A stretch of 64,000 nt of DNA from Lasioglossum baleicum (taxonomy: Eukaryota; Arthropoda; Insecta; Hymenoptera; Halictidae). How positions within the stretch are numbered: the stretch's first letter is position 1; each line of letters opens with the position of its first letter. The notes beneath the pieces are model-generated. The model saw only the letters and a list, made by a program, of their open reading frames with translations. It had not been told where the DNA came from and made no database searches. Both the position numbers and the translations under genes were made by a program. Below are positions 24,421 to 37,295 of this stretch, piece after piece. The DNA is taken from NCBI RefSeq assembly GCF_051020765.1, contig NC_134932.1:7130001-7194000 (forward strand), read 5' to 3'.

Positions 24421-25910
24421 TTTATTTGACAGTTATCGAGATTGTAAAGGTGTTTTCATACGGAATTGATTGAATACATTTTTCAACTCCAGTATATGTA
24501 TATTATAGTAAAAATCGCGCAAAACGTGATTGATATTTCTAGATGTAATGTTTATACTGTAGAAATATTAATTAAGTTGATTTCATTTCCTAAATACTTC
24601 TGTACAATGCTCAAGGTTTATCAGAGCCTGATAGACTTACAGAATAAGTAGAACGTAACAATTTTAAGGTTAGCTCAGTTCTTCGCGGAAAAAACGTCGA
24701 AAAAATCGGTTTTTATATTTTTCAACACCGGCGCACCAAACCAAAAAATCTGAAAAAATTCATGAACAATACTTATAACAATATACCGCTACTGTAAAAA
24801 TATAAATGTTGTCACTCTAGAACTTCCATGTGAAATCTGCATTTTTTCGATTTTCTTGAGGTTTTTGATTTTTTACAAGCAGGATTTTCGCTTTAAACAT
24901 CTGAAACCGATTGCAAAGTATGTATTTGAGTTCTTGACATGTGTCAGATTTTTCTCAGAATTTCTAAACGTCATTAACTAGGGAAAATAGGCCAAAAACT
25001 GAAAAAAAATAAATGGTCACGTTGATCATACTGTTAATCTCCATCCTCGGAATTCAAGGTCAGGTGAAGGTCATGTCACAGTAGATATTTAAATACACTT
25101 TTTTATGAGCTACGCGATGAGCAACACGAAAATACATATACGAGTTATGTGAAAAAACAATATTTAAAAGAAACAACCCTGCGGGATGCTGACACACAAA
25201 AAAATTGTTTACTTTGTCAGAATTAAAGAAGATATTCCGGGGTCACGGTTAAGCGGGACACCCTGTATAAATAAATTTTACGAAAAAAGGACGACAAGAT
25301 TCGCGTGTCAATGGTTTAATAACAGGATCTGGCTTGCTAGAATGACTCTGTGCTAGGCGTATACTGCGAAGCAACATGCTGCGTGCACAGGATACACGTA
25401 ACGAGGTATCGATCGGTCGGAAGAGGATCGATAATAAGTGATATTAAAGCGGGCAGACGGATCGGCAGATGGGTACACGCATCAAAGTTCTCCATCGGAC
25501 CAATTCCCAGATCAATGGACCGAAAGTTCATTTCGGTCCATCAGACGCCGACTGAAATCTGGATTAAACGTCCGGGGTTATCGAATTGAATCGTCGTCGG
25601 CCAAGTGCGCCGCCTATATTCCTCCTGTATTAATCCTTTAGTCTCTCGAACAGCCGCCGTGGCGCGAATTAGCTTATTGTTGAAAAATGACCGAGCCTCG
25701 CCGGGTCCAATTAATTCGTCGTCGCTCGAAAGTATCGCGTGAAATAATTCGATAACTGCTCCTTACTCGCGATTCATGTTTCGGCACGTTTCCACAATCA
25801 ATATTTGTAATTACTGTAAACAGCGTGTTAATTGTTGTACTAATATTTTATAAATTGGAGTGGAGCGTGATCAACGTGCAAGGGTCACTTGCAATTTGTC
25901 GACTCGTACT
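24421..25910. other. Gene-free stretch
   Basis: AT-rich to 25330, then more GC. The phrase gggacaccctgtata near 25256 resembles dispersed insect repeat ends. No coding support. Confidence 0.4.
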
Positions 25911-26153
25911 TGACAATTTTAGTTTCAGTTTGAATTTTTATTCTTTCTATCAAAAGATGCAACTTTTTACACCATTTTAGGCTCACGCTACTACAATTGT
26001 CAGTTTTAATTTTTATTCTTCCTATCAAAGGATGCAATTTTTTTACATCATTTTAGGTTCACACTACTACAATTGTCAGTTTTAATTTTTATTCTTCCTA
26101 TCAAAATATGCAACTTTTTACACCATTTTAGGCTCACGCTACTACAATTGCCA
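25911..26153 (+). repeat. Tandem repeat, 3 x ~76 bp
   Basis: The unit contains tttttattcttcctatcaaa, a gatgcaactttttacacc segment and gctcacgctactacaattg. The last phrase starts at 25981, 26057 and 26132. It directly precedes a fold-back element. Confidence 0.85.
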
Positions 26154-26175
26154 AATAAATTAAATAAAATGATAG

Positions 26176-26732
26176 CGATTTGAACTTTTTGGGGAAGCTG
26201 GAGCAATTAGTTTACTATAGGATGTGAAAAGAAATTTATTCAAAAATTGCATTTGATCGGGATTGTAGAGAAAATACTAAAAGTTGCAGTTTACAACTTT
26301 TTTATGCGGGCCTATATTGAGATTTTAAAAACTACGTTTTGTAGATCTGTGTCAATTATATGTACTCTGAAAGTTTCATAGAAAACGGTTGATGCGGGAA
26401 AAAACGACAAGCATTGAAAGATGTAAGAATCGTTAGAATTACTGCAGTTGGAGGCCGAAAATCGTGAAAAATTGCAGTTTTTACCATCTACAAACGTTTG
26501 TAGCTCATTACAACGTCCACTGATTTTGATGAAACTTTCAAAATATGTTTAATTGATACAAATCTGCGAAACGTGTTTTCTAAATTTTCCATATAAGCCC
26601 ACATAAAAAAGTTGAAAAATACAACTTTTAGTATTTTCTCTGCAATTCCGACAATTGCAGTTTTCTTAAAAAATTTTTGTCACGTTCTGTAGCTAAACCA
26701 ATTGTTCCAACTTCTCCAAATATTTCAAGTCG
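26176..26732. repeat. Long fold-back element
   Basis: The left arm begins cgatttgaactttttgggga and the right arm ends tctccaaatatttcaagtcg. The arms share the tttttatgcgggcctata / tataagcccacataaaaaa phrase. It is diverged but clearly related in layout to 19297-19916 and 46347-46984. Confidence 0.75.
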
Positions 26733-27966
26733 TATACTCCAATATTAAAAAAAGTTATGGTGTTGTTAAGAGTGTCCGAATATTAGTGGGAGTCACTGTA
26801 AGTATGTATGAGAGGTGTTATAACGAGGTCCACTGTCCACCTCGAGAGAAGAGCCATTTCTTTCGTGTTCATCATAATTTTAGTGTCACAAGAATTTGTT
26901 CACTCGTCATAATGTTAAATAAAGTACCTTTGAAGTTCTAGCAAATGCCTAAAAATTGATAAAAAAATATAAGCGGTTTATAGGAAGTTTTCCCGTGAAA
27001 TTATTACTCCCGATCCCGGACTTCCCTACGGAGGGAATAAACTCGAAGAGGACACCGTGGCCACCACGAAGAGAGCATCGTGGTCGATTCTCTCTCTCTT
27101 GGTAGGTGGATAAAACCGAGTGTCCGACAGAATCGGCGCGATACGGAGAGCGTCGGACGCTTAGAGATCGGCAATATAACGCGCATATAATAACAACCGA
27201 GTACGCGTCCCGTATAATACGCGCGGCAGGCTTGAACCTTGCCGGTGCACGTTACTCTGTGTCGGGTTAGGGTTCTACGCGGTGTATAATGCAGCGTTCG
27301 AACAATGCGAGGAACTAGCGGCCCATTATAACCGGAGGGTATTGTACCGGATGTCTCGAGCTGCGCCACGATGTCCCCGACGAAAGCGGCGTGCAACTGT
27401 CGTATACGTTTGCCTACGTCTATCTACAGGGTGTTTCAACCAACCTGATTATCTCCAACACGCAATCCCAACAAAAATTCCAAAACAGAATTTTAATGGC
27501 TTTCAAGGGCACTTTTTGCACGTGTTTCATTCCGGGAGAAGACGCTTCAGAGATTTCAAGGTCACCTTGATTTCCTTAAATGGAACAACCTACTTGCATC
27601 GTGAATGGAGTTGAGTATCAAGTTGGGCGTAGAAATGTACTGACCTTAGTATGGGCCTTCAACTACCTCTTAATGTAGACACACTCGTAGCGAAGCCAAA
27701 TATTGAAGCTTGTCTTTAGTATTCATTCTTTTTTCAAAGATTGTGATCTGCATATTTAGTGTTAACGGACATTATTGCTGTATTCACTTGTATTATTATT
27801 GTATTCTTATTGCATTATTATTCCTTCTTACATTATTCCTATAAAGCGAAATAAACCCAGAAGGGTTTAAAATGCTTACAAATTTTTAAAAAATGTTCTG
27901 ACCTTCGTATGTCCTAAACCTAATGGTCCACGAGATATAACACTATGTTTCTACGCTGAATACATA
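26733..27966. other. Gene-free stretch
   Basis: The segment 27425-27620 (cagggtgtttcaaccaacc, tcaaggtcaccttga) resembles interior parts of the 2248-4091 element and is probably transposon debris. GC-rich at 27000-27430. Confidence 0.4.
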
Positions 27967-27968
27967 TA

Positions 27969-28532
27969 CAGTGGTTTGGACTTATACCGAATAGGACGTA
28001 TACCAAACCAACCTTTCCCGTAATGTAAAAATGATTAATCTGTTCTCAGGTAAACAGAAACTCCTATTGATATTATACCTACATTAATGGGGTTGTAAAA
28101 TAATTTAAACACATAAATAAAAAATGAGATTTTGTGATAGATTTTTAGATAAACTCTGTTTACTGCTAAAATACAAAAGGGAACAATGATATTCTATTCT
28201 GTGGAAGAAGAGTCCTCTCGCGCAATAAAACCTGACACATTCTGGTGTTTTTCCTTTTTCCATCTTCTATCGTTTTTTAGTAGGCTCAGCTGATTTGACT
28301 GTCCTTACTTCTAGGACCAGTCAGATAATAATGCATCAACTCCGAATATAATTGATTATTAATTTCATTAGTTTAAAATGACGCAAAATTTACACCAAAA
28401 ATGTATGTCGTATACCGAGCAAGAATTGTCACGTCCAAACAGAACGTATGTATTCCGAATTGGACGTACTCCAAAGTGGACGTACTCCAAAGTGGACGTA
28501 CTCCAAAGTAGACGTATAGCGAGGTACTACTG
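27969..28532. mobile_element. pogo/Tc1-like MITE
   Basis: The left end is TA + CAGTGGTTTGGACTTATACC. The right end, reverse-complemented, is TA + CAGTAGTACCTCGCTATACG. CAGT starts and TA duplications are usual for pogo/Tigger-type elements. A short tandem run of a 16-bp unit (gtactccaaagtggac, three copies) lies at 28468-28515. No transposase. Confidence 0.6.
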
Positions 28533-28534
28533 TA

Positions 28535-30369
28535 ATGCTTTATCGATATACAAACAGTCGGCCATTTGAAAAAAAGTCACCCAGTACCGTATGAAAGGTG
28601 CCGTTCAAAGCCATTTGAATTTCACGTTTGGAAATGTCCGTAAAGTGTACGGTTCGGTAGTTCCGGTATGGAGTTAGCTGAAACACCCTGTACAAGTGCG
28701 CGTGTCCTCCTCATGCATGGTGCGTTTCGCACCCACGCGCAAATGCTGACACGACGCGGGATGATTTTGTGCGTGTGTGCGTCATTACTGGGTTGCTCCT
28801 TGTCTCTACATGGTCCGCCCAAGGAGCGCCATGTGCACGCAACATGCTCTCGAGCTTCGCCGTCAACGACGTGGCCGATCCTCCAACGTTAACCGGCTTA
28901 TGCTCATGCTTCCTCCATGGTGCCGCGCTTAACGGCCCGCTGTTACGGGACTGGAACCCCCCTCCCCCCTTACGGGGGGTATTCTGCATAGTCTGCGACG
29001 CGATATTTTAGGCCAGCGAGACCATTTTATCGCGAAATCGTTTCGGCTAGTCTTCGTTATGGAGTCGGCGCACAGTGTGGCCGATCGCCAATCTACCTGT
29101 TTAAAAGTCCCAATATGAAAATTGGACTTTGTCTCCCGCTCCCCAGCGCTTGTGTGGCGCTTAATTATATGTTTGAGAGCTCGAAACATAACAAATATTT
29201 GGCTAAAGGGACCCTGAACTGGTTTTATGTGAACAATGAAGCACCTGCTAAATCCTCCCGGAAGATAAAGGGTCAGTATCAGAAATCTTTATTTGTAGTA
29301 TGTTCTCTTAAACGTTGAGTAAGAAAACCTTTCTCACCAGCTATGGAGTGCATAAAGGAACGTAAGTATTATATTATTTTATATTACCATCCATTATTTT
29401 ATTCAGTGGAGTAATTTCTTTGATAATTACAGTCCTTTCTAAACTTTAGAAACGTGTAACTTTCTGGGTACCTATCATAACCTCAAAGGCATAGTTGCTC
29501 ATTGTTTGTGGATTATTTCCTTATTAGATTTTACCAGTTCCATGTCATATCCATATACATCTTTGACAATGAGGAATTATTCCATTTCTATGTCAAAGAA
29601 CATGTAATGACCGTAATATGTCTAGTTTTTCTCTTTCTATAATTATATTTTCTTTTATGATAATAAGGTTATTAAGTTTTTGTTCTTAAATAAAGTTACT
29701 GGAGGGGGTGAAAAACTGTATTTACAAAAAAAAGTTAATCGACTGATTGTAACATGTTTTGTAATAAAGAGCAAATACAGATAAACCGAAAATGGTATCG
29801 AGACTGTTGGAAAGACGAGAGAGATAATACGGTCGTGAAAAGCGAACAGGCGAACACGACACTATTGGGGTGGTTAAGTAGCTTTGACCGGTGAAAACCT
29901 TTCGCCCCGATTACAGTCACCGCCTCGTTTATTCCGAGATCCAACGAATGCCCCTGGCCACGAACTTACGTGCGAACTCGAGGGTGGGAAACTGTCCCCG
30001 GGTTTACCGGGGTCATCGTAATCTTCTGCCGCGGGAAATTGTAATCTTCTCTTATGGGGGCTTGTAATCTCCCGTTATGAGAATATTATGCGCGACTAAG
30101 AGGGATCGGGTCCGCTCGAGCTTGAAAACTGACTCGCCCACCATGCTGCGAGTCATTCGAGGACCAAGTATTGGAAAAGTCGTTTGCCCCAAAAGTGTTC
30201 GCCCGCATGCGTAGCATAGCGCCTGGTTGACTAATCTTCAACGTGGCCAATTTCCATTAATGAACCATCAATGCTTTACCGACTTGTTGCGCCCTAAAAG
30301 TTTGCACATTTCGGAATAGATCAATATGTTCGCATGTAATTATCGAACAAAATTGTACATTAAAGACTC
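28535..30369. other. Gene-free stretch
   Basis: GC-rich at 28680-29010, AT-rich at 29330-29740. Short open frames without motifs. Confidence 0.4.
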
Positions 30370-30370
30370 G

Positions 30371-30524
30371 TCTATGAATAGACAGCGGATCTTTATGCAA
30401 AATCAAAATTTCACTACCCGAATTGCAACAAACTGGAGTGAAATAGAAAATGATTTTCAAAATAATAAGAATAATATAGGAATATGTTCAAATTATTCTA
30501 ATGTTTTTACTAATTTGAAATTCC
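30371..30524. mobile_element. GACTGCGG-family MITE, 5' part
   Basis: Starts GACAGCGGATCTTTATGCA and follows the family interior (aattgcaacaaactggagtg) until the TTAA-flanked insertion at 30525. The rest of this copy is not found on the far side. Confidence 0.65.
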
Positions 30525-30528
30525 TTAA

Positions 30529-30951
30529 CACTAAACCTACCATCACCGGTCAAAATGACCGGTTCCAGATTTTTTATTTTAAAATTATTGATGTAATACA
30601 TATAATTTCTTAAGAAATGATTGTATAGATACCTTTAGTGGAGCACATATTACTAAACTGCGGAGTTTATGCATTTATGACAACAATGAGTAGGTGTAAC
30701 TTAAAACAGCAACGACATTAGAACAATTTAAAAATACTGTTTCATTATTCTCAGCTTGGTCAACATATTCGAAAAGAAAATACTTTCTACTTCACTCCAA
30801 TGTGTTGCAATTTGGGTAGAAAATGTATATTTTGCATAAAGATCAGTCTACATATTACAATAAGAGCTGCATAAAGTCTAAATAAAATCAATCTTGTCAT
30901 TTTTATAAGGGAACATGTACCAGTTACTTTTAAGACTCGGTAGGTCTAGTG
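30529..30951. mobile_element. piggyBac-like MITE with intact TTAA flanks
   Basis: TTAA (30525-30528), start CACTAAACCTACCATCACCG, end GGTAGGTCTAGTG, TTAA (30952-30955). The start continues with a gaccggttcc palindrome around gtcaaaatgacc. A GACTGCGG-family MITE (30656-30848) is inserted in it. Confidence 0.8.
30656..30848. mobile_element. GACTGCGG-family MITE nested in a piggyBac-like MITE
   Basis: Begins AACTGCGGAGTTTATGCA and ends TGCATAAAGATCAGTC with TA flanks (30654-30655, 30849-30850). About 193 bp, inverted relative to the copy at 30371. Confidence 0.75.
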
Positions 30952-30955
30952 TTAA

Positions 30956-31822
30956 ACATTTTATAGAAATTTTTGCAACGCTTTAATCTCGTAAACGTGC
31001 CAGTATAATTTCAAAGTTTACATAGAAAGATCTAGCCAATGAAGGCCCTCCCGTCCCAAGAGTAAGGGACGATTAATTTTTGAAAGAAACGGAATGGCAA
31101 GAAGAACACGCTAAATGTTTCGTTAAACGCAAGCAGCGATAATAGCAAACTAATTTGAATACGCAACAATGGTCATTAGAAGGGTGGCTCGAGATTCATC
31201 GGATTATTGTTTAATTATAACAAGTTTTTACAGTTTTGTCAGGGCGTGAGCGGCAGCATCCTCTATTCACCTGTATTACGAGGACGCGAATTACTCGAGG
31301 GATTACATTGAATGGCCGCGCAACGAGGAGCTGCTATTGAATAAGCAATTGCCCCCGGCCGGCTTGAGCAGTCGATCGATTTTGAAAACTCGTTATCTCT
31401 GTAATGGAATCCCAAAATTGCCGTAGTATAGTGTTCCTGCGTGGAACACGCTTTGTCTTCGTACCTCGTCGACCAAATAGCTTGCTATTGGGCTGCCGAT
31501 AACAATGGCCAAGTACGATTTTATACACACCGAAACACAAATATATATTTACCTCGCGACCATTAACTAAATGGCACCTGTTTGGGAAGAACACGATTTG
31601 AAATGAGACATTAGGCGACCGCACAATCGTACGGTACGTGTATCACGTTGACTACCCCCCAAAAAACATGAAGATAAATTAATTTGATTGATATCACTAG
31701 ATTTACGGGGCACTAAAAGTGACTATTACATACTTCGGTCGCCCGAATACAGGTGACAGGACAGTCTACGCGTGAAAATTGTTTTCTTCCTTAACAGTTG
31801 TCGGTAAATGTACTGTTTAAAT
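30956..31822. other. Gene-free stretch
   Basis: Nothing recognisable apart from short open frames. Confidence 0.4.
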
Positions 31823-32336
31823 AAATTAACCGTAGCTCGGCGGATCGTTCTTACGACTTCGTAATTGATGATGTTTGGGATTATTCACAGCTTCGTTTAT
31901 AAATTTTACAAAACATATTTTTGAAGGTGTTCCTAGCAGCCACTGTTCCCGTGGCTTTCGCCATATTTTTACTCGGAGAATCGGGTATTTTATTAACCCT
32001 AGGTCGGCGGATCGTTCTTACGACTTCGTAATTGATGTTTGCGATTATTCACACACACAGCTTCGTTTATAAATGTTACAAAACATATTTTTGAAGGTGT
32101 TCCTAGCATCCACTGTTCCCGTGGCTTTCGCCATATTTTTACTCGGAGAATCGGGTATTTTATTAACCCTAGGTCGGCGGATCGTTCTTACGACTTCGTA
32201 ATTGATGTTTGCGATTATTCACACACACAGCTTCGTTTATAAATGTTACAAAACATATTTTTGAAGGTATTCCTAGCATCCACTGTTCCCGTGGCTTTCG
32301 CCATATTTTTACTCGGAGAATCGGGTATTTTATTAA
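31823..32336 (+). repeat. Tandem array, 3 x 170 bp
   Basis: Three head-to-tail copies with cttcgtttataaa at 31891, 32061 and 32231, a constant period of exactly 170 bp. Copies 2 and 3 differ at very few bases, and copy 1 is slightly more diverged. The period is not a multiple of three, so the open frames through it are coincidental. Confidence 0.9.
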
Positions 32337-33269
32337 AATCGCAATCTCGCCTCGAAATAAAAGAAACAAGACGTGTTGCGTCGGGGCCCACCCAAGAGCC
32401 ACGCCAAAAGCGGCGGCAAGAACCACCAGACCGAATCACGAACAAAGAACTCGAGAGCGAGGCAAGAGGAAGAGAAGAAGCTCGTCGCAGAAGCGTCTAT
32501 CCGCGAAAGAAACCTACGCGACGCCGACCGACGCTAATTTTACATCGCGCCGCGAGTGACATCGACTCTTAGTGTCCTCATCCTCTGCTCTTACCATTAC
32601 GTGCCCAGACCCATGAAGTCCGATGGTAGCAAAGTACGACGCCCACGCGAGGATCGTTAACAAAGAAAGAATCGCGGGTCTCTCTCACGCTGCACAGGAC
32701 ATGTTCCGACTTCGCAAGAAAAAGACCATCGCGTACTTCGATTTTTCAGTTTCGAAACTTCTGCAACAATCGAACACATTTGTTTCTTTCTCTTACGAAC
32801 GATGCAGTCTGTTACATGAATTCAATATTACACAGGGTGGATCACGACGCGCGATTACCTTAGATTATTCTGCTGTTAGTGGTTTTCAGCTAAAATAATA
32901 TAGTTCAAGAGCTTTAAAATTATTGTACCGTTGTCGAGATCCTTCTTTTCCACAGTTATCGAGGTCGCCTTCTGTTTTTTATAGGCAAACCTAAAAATTT
33001 TTACACTAATCTTTTAGGCTTTAAGACAGGCATGTCAAACACGCGGCCCGTCGAAAAACTATCTATCTCTACACTCTCTCTACACTATTCTACACACAGT
33101 TTTGGCACATTACAAAGTTAATGAATTGGTAATTACACTTAAATAAGTGTTTCATGTACATCTTTGTAATAAACAAAATTTTGAATTTCTTAACAATTAA
33201 TTTTCATTTGATCTGATTTTTTCTTACGAAAACTTACTTAAAAATGCTTTATTTGTAAAATGTTGAATT
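32337..33269. other. Gene-free stretch with an unexplained open frame
   Basis: A 109-codon frame at 32243-32572 starts in the last 170-bp unit with a hydrophobic segment and continues as an Arg/Lys/Glu-rich sequence. Overlapping frames exist on both strands and there is no known domain. Probably chance. Confidence 0.4.
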
Positions 33270-33375
33270 TCATTTGCAAACGGGTGAAATTAATTTGCAG
33301 TAGGATGAAATTGATTTGCAGAAGGGTGAAATTGATTTGCAGAAGGGTGAAATCGACTTGCAAAAGGGTGAATTT
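33270..33375 (+). repeat. Minisatellite, ~21-bp unit
   Basis: About five copies of gtgaaattgatttgcagaagg with increasing divergence toward both edges. Confidence 0.85.
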
Positions 33376-34134
33376 GTGTGCAAAACCTGTACTACTGGAA
33401 TTAATCGAAATGCAGAAAGATCAAGAAAGTCGTTTCTTAATTTTCTACGCGAGTGTATTGCTGCTAGTGGAAACTATTTTGAGCATCGATTCAATTAAAG
33501 TGAATAATATTTCTTTAATGTTTCTTTGCTTTTTATGATGCTTGCCAAATTCGTCTCGGTAACTCCGATCAGCTGGGTGCAGAAAAATGGTAGGTTTACC
33601 TGTAAAAATCTGAAGGTGACCTCGATCGTCCTGGAAAAGGAGGGTAGGACAAAAAATTTTGTATAATTACTAATTACCTTAAAGCTCTCCTTGAACCTTG
33701 TTATTTTAGCTAAAAGAAATTCAGATCAAACCACAAGCACAGAATAATCTGAGCTGATCACGCTTCGTGGTCCACCCTGTACACGTTAAAACGTTTTCCA
33801 CATTCTTATCGTAACTCTAAGAAACCCGGCCACCGGCTGGGGCACCGTGTGTCAGCCGAGGTGTCACGGTCGAATGTACTACACCGCGCGAACATCGCGT
33901 GACAACGAGCGGGGACCAACTCAAACTTTCCATCTGATGCAAAGAGAAGGCTGCTCTCTTCACACGGGCGTTGATTAATGATCCTCGCAGAATGCTCGAA
34001 CCGATCTCTGGCGACGTTCCGTCGTGGACAGGTCTTGGAACCCTGACTCCGTTGATTAATTGTGGGAGTTGGAGCAAACCTCGGTTTGATCTCTTTCCAG
34101 ATTTTTCAGCTCGCCCGGGGTTACGTAAAATTGT
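33376..34134. other. Gene-free stretch
   Basis: No element or exon recognised. Confidence 0.4.
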
Positions 34135-34138
34135 TTAA

Positions 34139-35345
34139 CCCTTGGACGCATTTTACAAATATTATAGAAATGACCGTGCTGAACGCTATTTGTATCAAAG
34201 TTTTCAAAAGACATCTTCGAACATTTAAATCAAAATTGATCGAGACTGCAAAGATGCATTGAAGGGAAATTATTGGAAAAGTTCTATCCTGGTGGGAAAA
34301 AACAAGTCAAAATAGTGTTAGGAGCATGCACAACTTCGTTTATCAAGGTTTTTAAACGCTGCAAAGATGCATTGAAGGGAAATTATTCGAAAATTCCTAT
34401 CCTGGTGGAACAACCAAAACAGAGGTGATTCTACATTGAAAAAATAAGTCGAAATAGTGTTAAGAGCATGTACAACTTCATTTACCAAGTTTTTTAAACA
34501 CTGCAAAGATGCATTGAAGGGAAATTATTCGAAAAATCCCATCCTGGTGGAACAACCAAAACAGAGATGTTTCTACATTGAGAAAAAAGTCGAAATAGTG
34601 TTAGGAGCATGCACAACTTCGTTTATCAAGGTTTTTAAACGCTGCAAAGATGCATTGAAGGGAAATTATTCGAAAATTCCTATCCTGGTGGAACAACCAA
34701 AACAGAGGTGATTCTACATTGAAAAAATAAGTCGAAATAGTGTTAAGAGCATGTACAACTTCATTTACCAAGTTTTTTAAACACTGCAAAGATGCATTGA
34801 AGGGAAATTATTCGAAAAATCCCATCCTGGTGGAACAACCAAAACAGAGATGTTTCTACATTGAGAAAAAAGTCGAAATAGTGTTAGGAGCATGCACAAC
34901 TTTATTCTTCAAGTTTTTTAAACACTGCAAAGATGCATTGAAGGGAAATTATTCGAAAAATCCCATCCTGGTGGAACAACCAAAACAGAGGTGACACTAC
35001 ATTGAAAAAAAAACAAGTAAAAATAGTGTTAGGAGCATGCACAACTTTATTTATGAAGTTTTTTAAACACTGCAAAGATGCATTGAAGGGAAATTATTCG
35101 AAAAATCCCATCCTGGTGGAACAACCAAAACAGAGATGATTCTACATTGAGAAAAAAGTCGAAATAGTGTTAGGAGCATGCACAACTTCATTCTTCAAGT
35201 TTTTCAAACACTGCAAAGATGCATTCAAGGGAAATTATTCGAAAAATCTTATCCTGGTGGTACGACCAAAGCAGAGGTGACACTACATTGAAAAAACAAG
35301 TTGAAATAGTGTTAAGACAACTTTATTTATCAAGTTTTCTAAACA
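34139..35345 (+). repeat. 141-bp satellite array with 283-bp higher-order repeat
   Basis: The landmark gcaaagatgcatt occurs at 34248, 34361, 34503, 34644, 34786, 34927, 35072 and 35213, giving a 141-145 bp monomer. The first spacing is shorter because that copy is deleted. Copies at 34361 and 34644, and those at 34503 and 34786, are near-identical pairs, so the middle of the array is a duplicated dimer (283 bp). The array is entered from TTAA + CCCTTGGACGCATTTTAC (34135 on), a piggyBac-like start. Since 141 is 3 x 47, frames stay open over one or two monomers on both strands. No protein family is recognisable. Confidence 0.9.
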
Positions 35346-36665
35346 TGTTTTCGAGGGTACAGTGGATAAACTGAAGACTCCTCTAATCGAGCTTAAACAT
35401 TATACAAAAGCAGCACGAGAAGATGGAGTCTTTCGGTCGTTCGAAACAAACATTACACGAAATCTTAATCTGTTTAGTTAATGGTTTACAGAGTACTATA
35501 AAACGCCGTTGACTCGTAATCTTCAGCAACGGCACGCACACGCAAGCGACAAAGGATAAACGAAAACTTGGATGGCATAGTAGTGCTTGCGCCGAAGTTA
35601 GCGAAGTGTGTAGCTACAGGGAAGTTCTGCTTGACACTTTGGACACACGAGGAATAGATACACATTAACCATATATTCCGTAATAATGTTGCATAACAAG
35701 TTCCGAACACGCTAGAACAATTATTAGTTTCTCTGCAGGGTCGTAGTCGCGAGCGAATGTAAAGGAAAGCAAAGTACACTGTAATTGTTAGCAATTTGGC
35801 TGGCGGAATAGCCTCCGGCATGAAGTTGGCTTCCAGGTTAACAGCATTATGCATTCATAATCAGGATATTATAGTAATAAAGAAGAGGTGTCTGTGCAAT
35901 TCAACCCGAAAAAGTAACATTTTTCATCTGGTCAGGTTTCGCTCCGGTCAGACATCCTTCCGAAGGAATCTTGAGCGGGCCGAGAACGGGGCGTTACCGA
36001 TTATTAAAAATATGTATTATAATTTATAAATGACTGAGTGAGTAAACCGATAGTGTGTACCGAGCCGAAGGAAGTGACACGCGGCCACGCGAGCACCGTT
36101 AAATAAGGAAGTTCATTGGCGGGAGTTAACGACGGTATTATGACGGTAATGGCGGCTCGGGTACTCCGACGCTGACACAACGAACCAACCATCCCAACGA
36201 ACGAGCGAGCGACCGAGCGAACGAAAAGTCAAAGACCATGACGCGCCATGGGAAAAAGACGTAGCCGGCACCGGCGGGAGAGGAGAGACTTTCACGTCGT
36301 TTCCGGCGAAGAGTGAGCCGTCTTTCTTCCAAGATTAACAAGGTCACGTACGCCAGGGCGAGATTAATTATCGAGCTCGCGAACTGCACGATGTAAGACG
36401 AGCCCCGAGCCACGCCGGGAATACTGATCGCATACGCGAGCCTCTTTCACTTTAATTGGAGAAACCAATTTACTTCGCGGACCGGAACAGAGGAGACTGT
36501 TTCCGAGTGATTTAACTCGGACGATGCGTAATAGTTTCCGCCGCTACTCCGCCCGGTGTCGAGGTGGGCGATCAGTCTCCTTGAGACTTTTAAGCAATTC
36601 TAGTCTTACGAAGCGTCGGGTCGGGATCCCGAAAGTTTGCAATGTTTGGGTACCTAAGGGTGCAG
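35346..36665. other. Gene-free stretch
   Basis: GC-rich at 36050-36500 with repeated gagcgaacga-type motifs near 36200. No supported exon. Confidence 0.4.
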
Positions 36666-36810
36666 TTATAGTGGAGCGGCGAAAACAAACCAACATTCGT
36701 GACAACATTTCGACACACACTAAAGAAAAAGTACATATGTATTTTCTTTGTTCCTCGTTACTATATCCGTTTTTGTTTACCGCACAGCTCACCTCGCTGC
36801 TCCACTATAA
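36666..36810. mobile_element. Short MITE with TATAGTGGAGCRGCG ends
   Basis: The left end ttatagtggagcggcg and the right end cgctgctccactataa are inverted. The interior matches 22543-22639, and a third solo end (atatagtggagcg) is at about 59366. Confidence 0.6.
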
Positions 36811-36973
36811 TCGCATACTAAAGCTACAGGCGGGTGGAGTCAGGTATACTCACGTGATAATAGTCGAGAACATGAGTGGAGTGGTCGAAAAGCGGGTCGG
36901 CGAGTTGCAGAAGCCTCCGAACAAAAACGCTGAGCAGTGCTCCCCATAAGGGTACCTGTGCGGTGGGGTTTTT

Positions 36974-37295
36974 ACAAGGGAAGGAACCCAAGTGTCCGAC
37001 TTCGATTCTGATAATCTTTTGTGAGACGATGGTATATGGATCCCTAATGATGTCTGCAAAATATTAGGTGTAGTTGCTCAATAGTTTTAAAGATATAAAC
37101 AATTGAACTTGCCTGCAACCTGCTTACACGGCTAATGGAACTTCGAAAACTTGAGCTGCATGGAAGTTCAAGTGTTTATATCTTTAAAACTATTGAGCAA
37201 CTAAACCTAATATTTTGCAGACATCATTAGGGATCCATACACCATCGTCTAAAATTACAAAAATCGAAGTTGGACACTTGTGGTCCTTCCCTTGT
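36974..37295. repeat. Fold-back element, arms ~140 bp
   Basis: The left arm acaagggaaggaacccaagt and the right arm tggtccttcccttgt are complementary through the phrase ggatccctaatgatgtctgc. The turn is at about 37115-37140. Confidence 0.85.

Noticed and set aside
32243..32572. 109-codon frame starting with a hydrophobic segment
   Set aside because: It starts inside the last 170-bp tandem unit, so the apparent signal sequence is satellite DNA. The remainder is charged low-complexity.
34318..34994. Repeated identical 62- and 84-codon frames
   Set aside because: They are products of the 141-bp satellite, whose period is a multiple of three. They repeat with the array on both strands.
34139..35345. 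CRISPR-like array
   Set aside because: Repeats are 141 bp with no unique spacers, in a eukaryotic context. This is a satellite.
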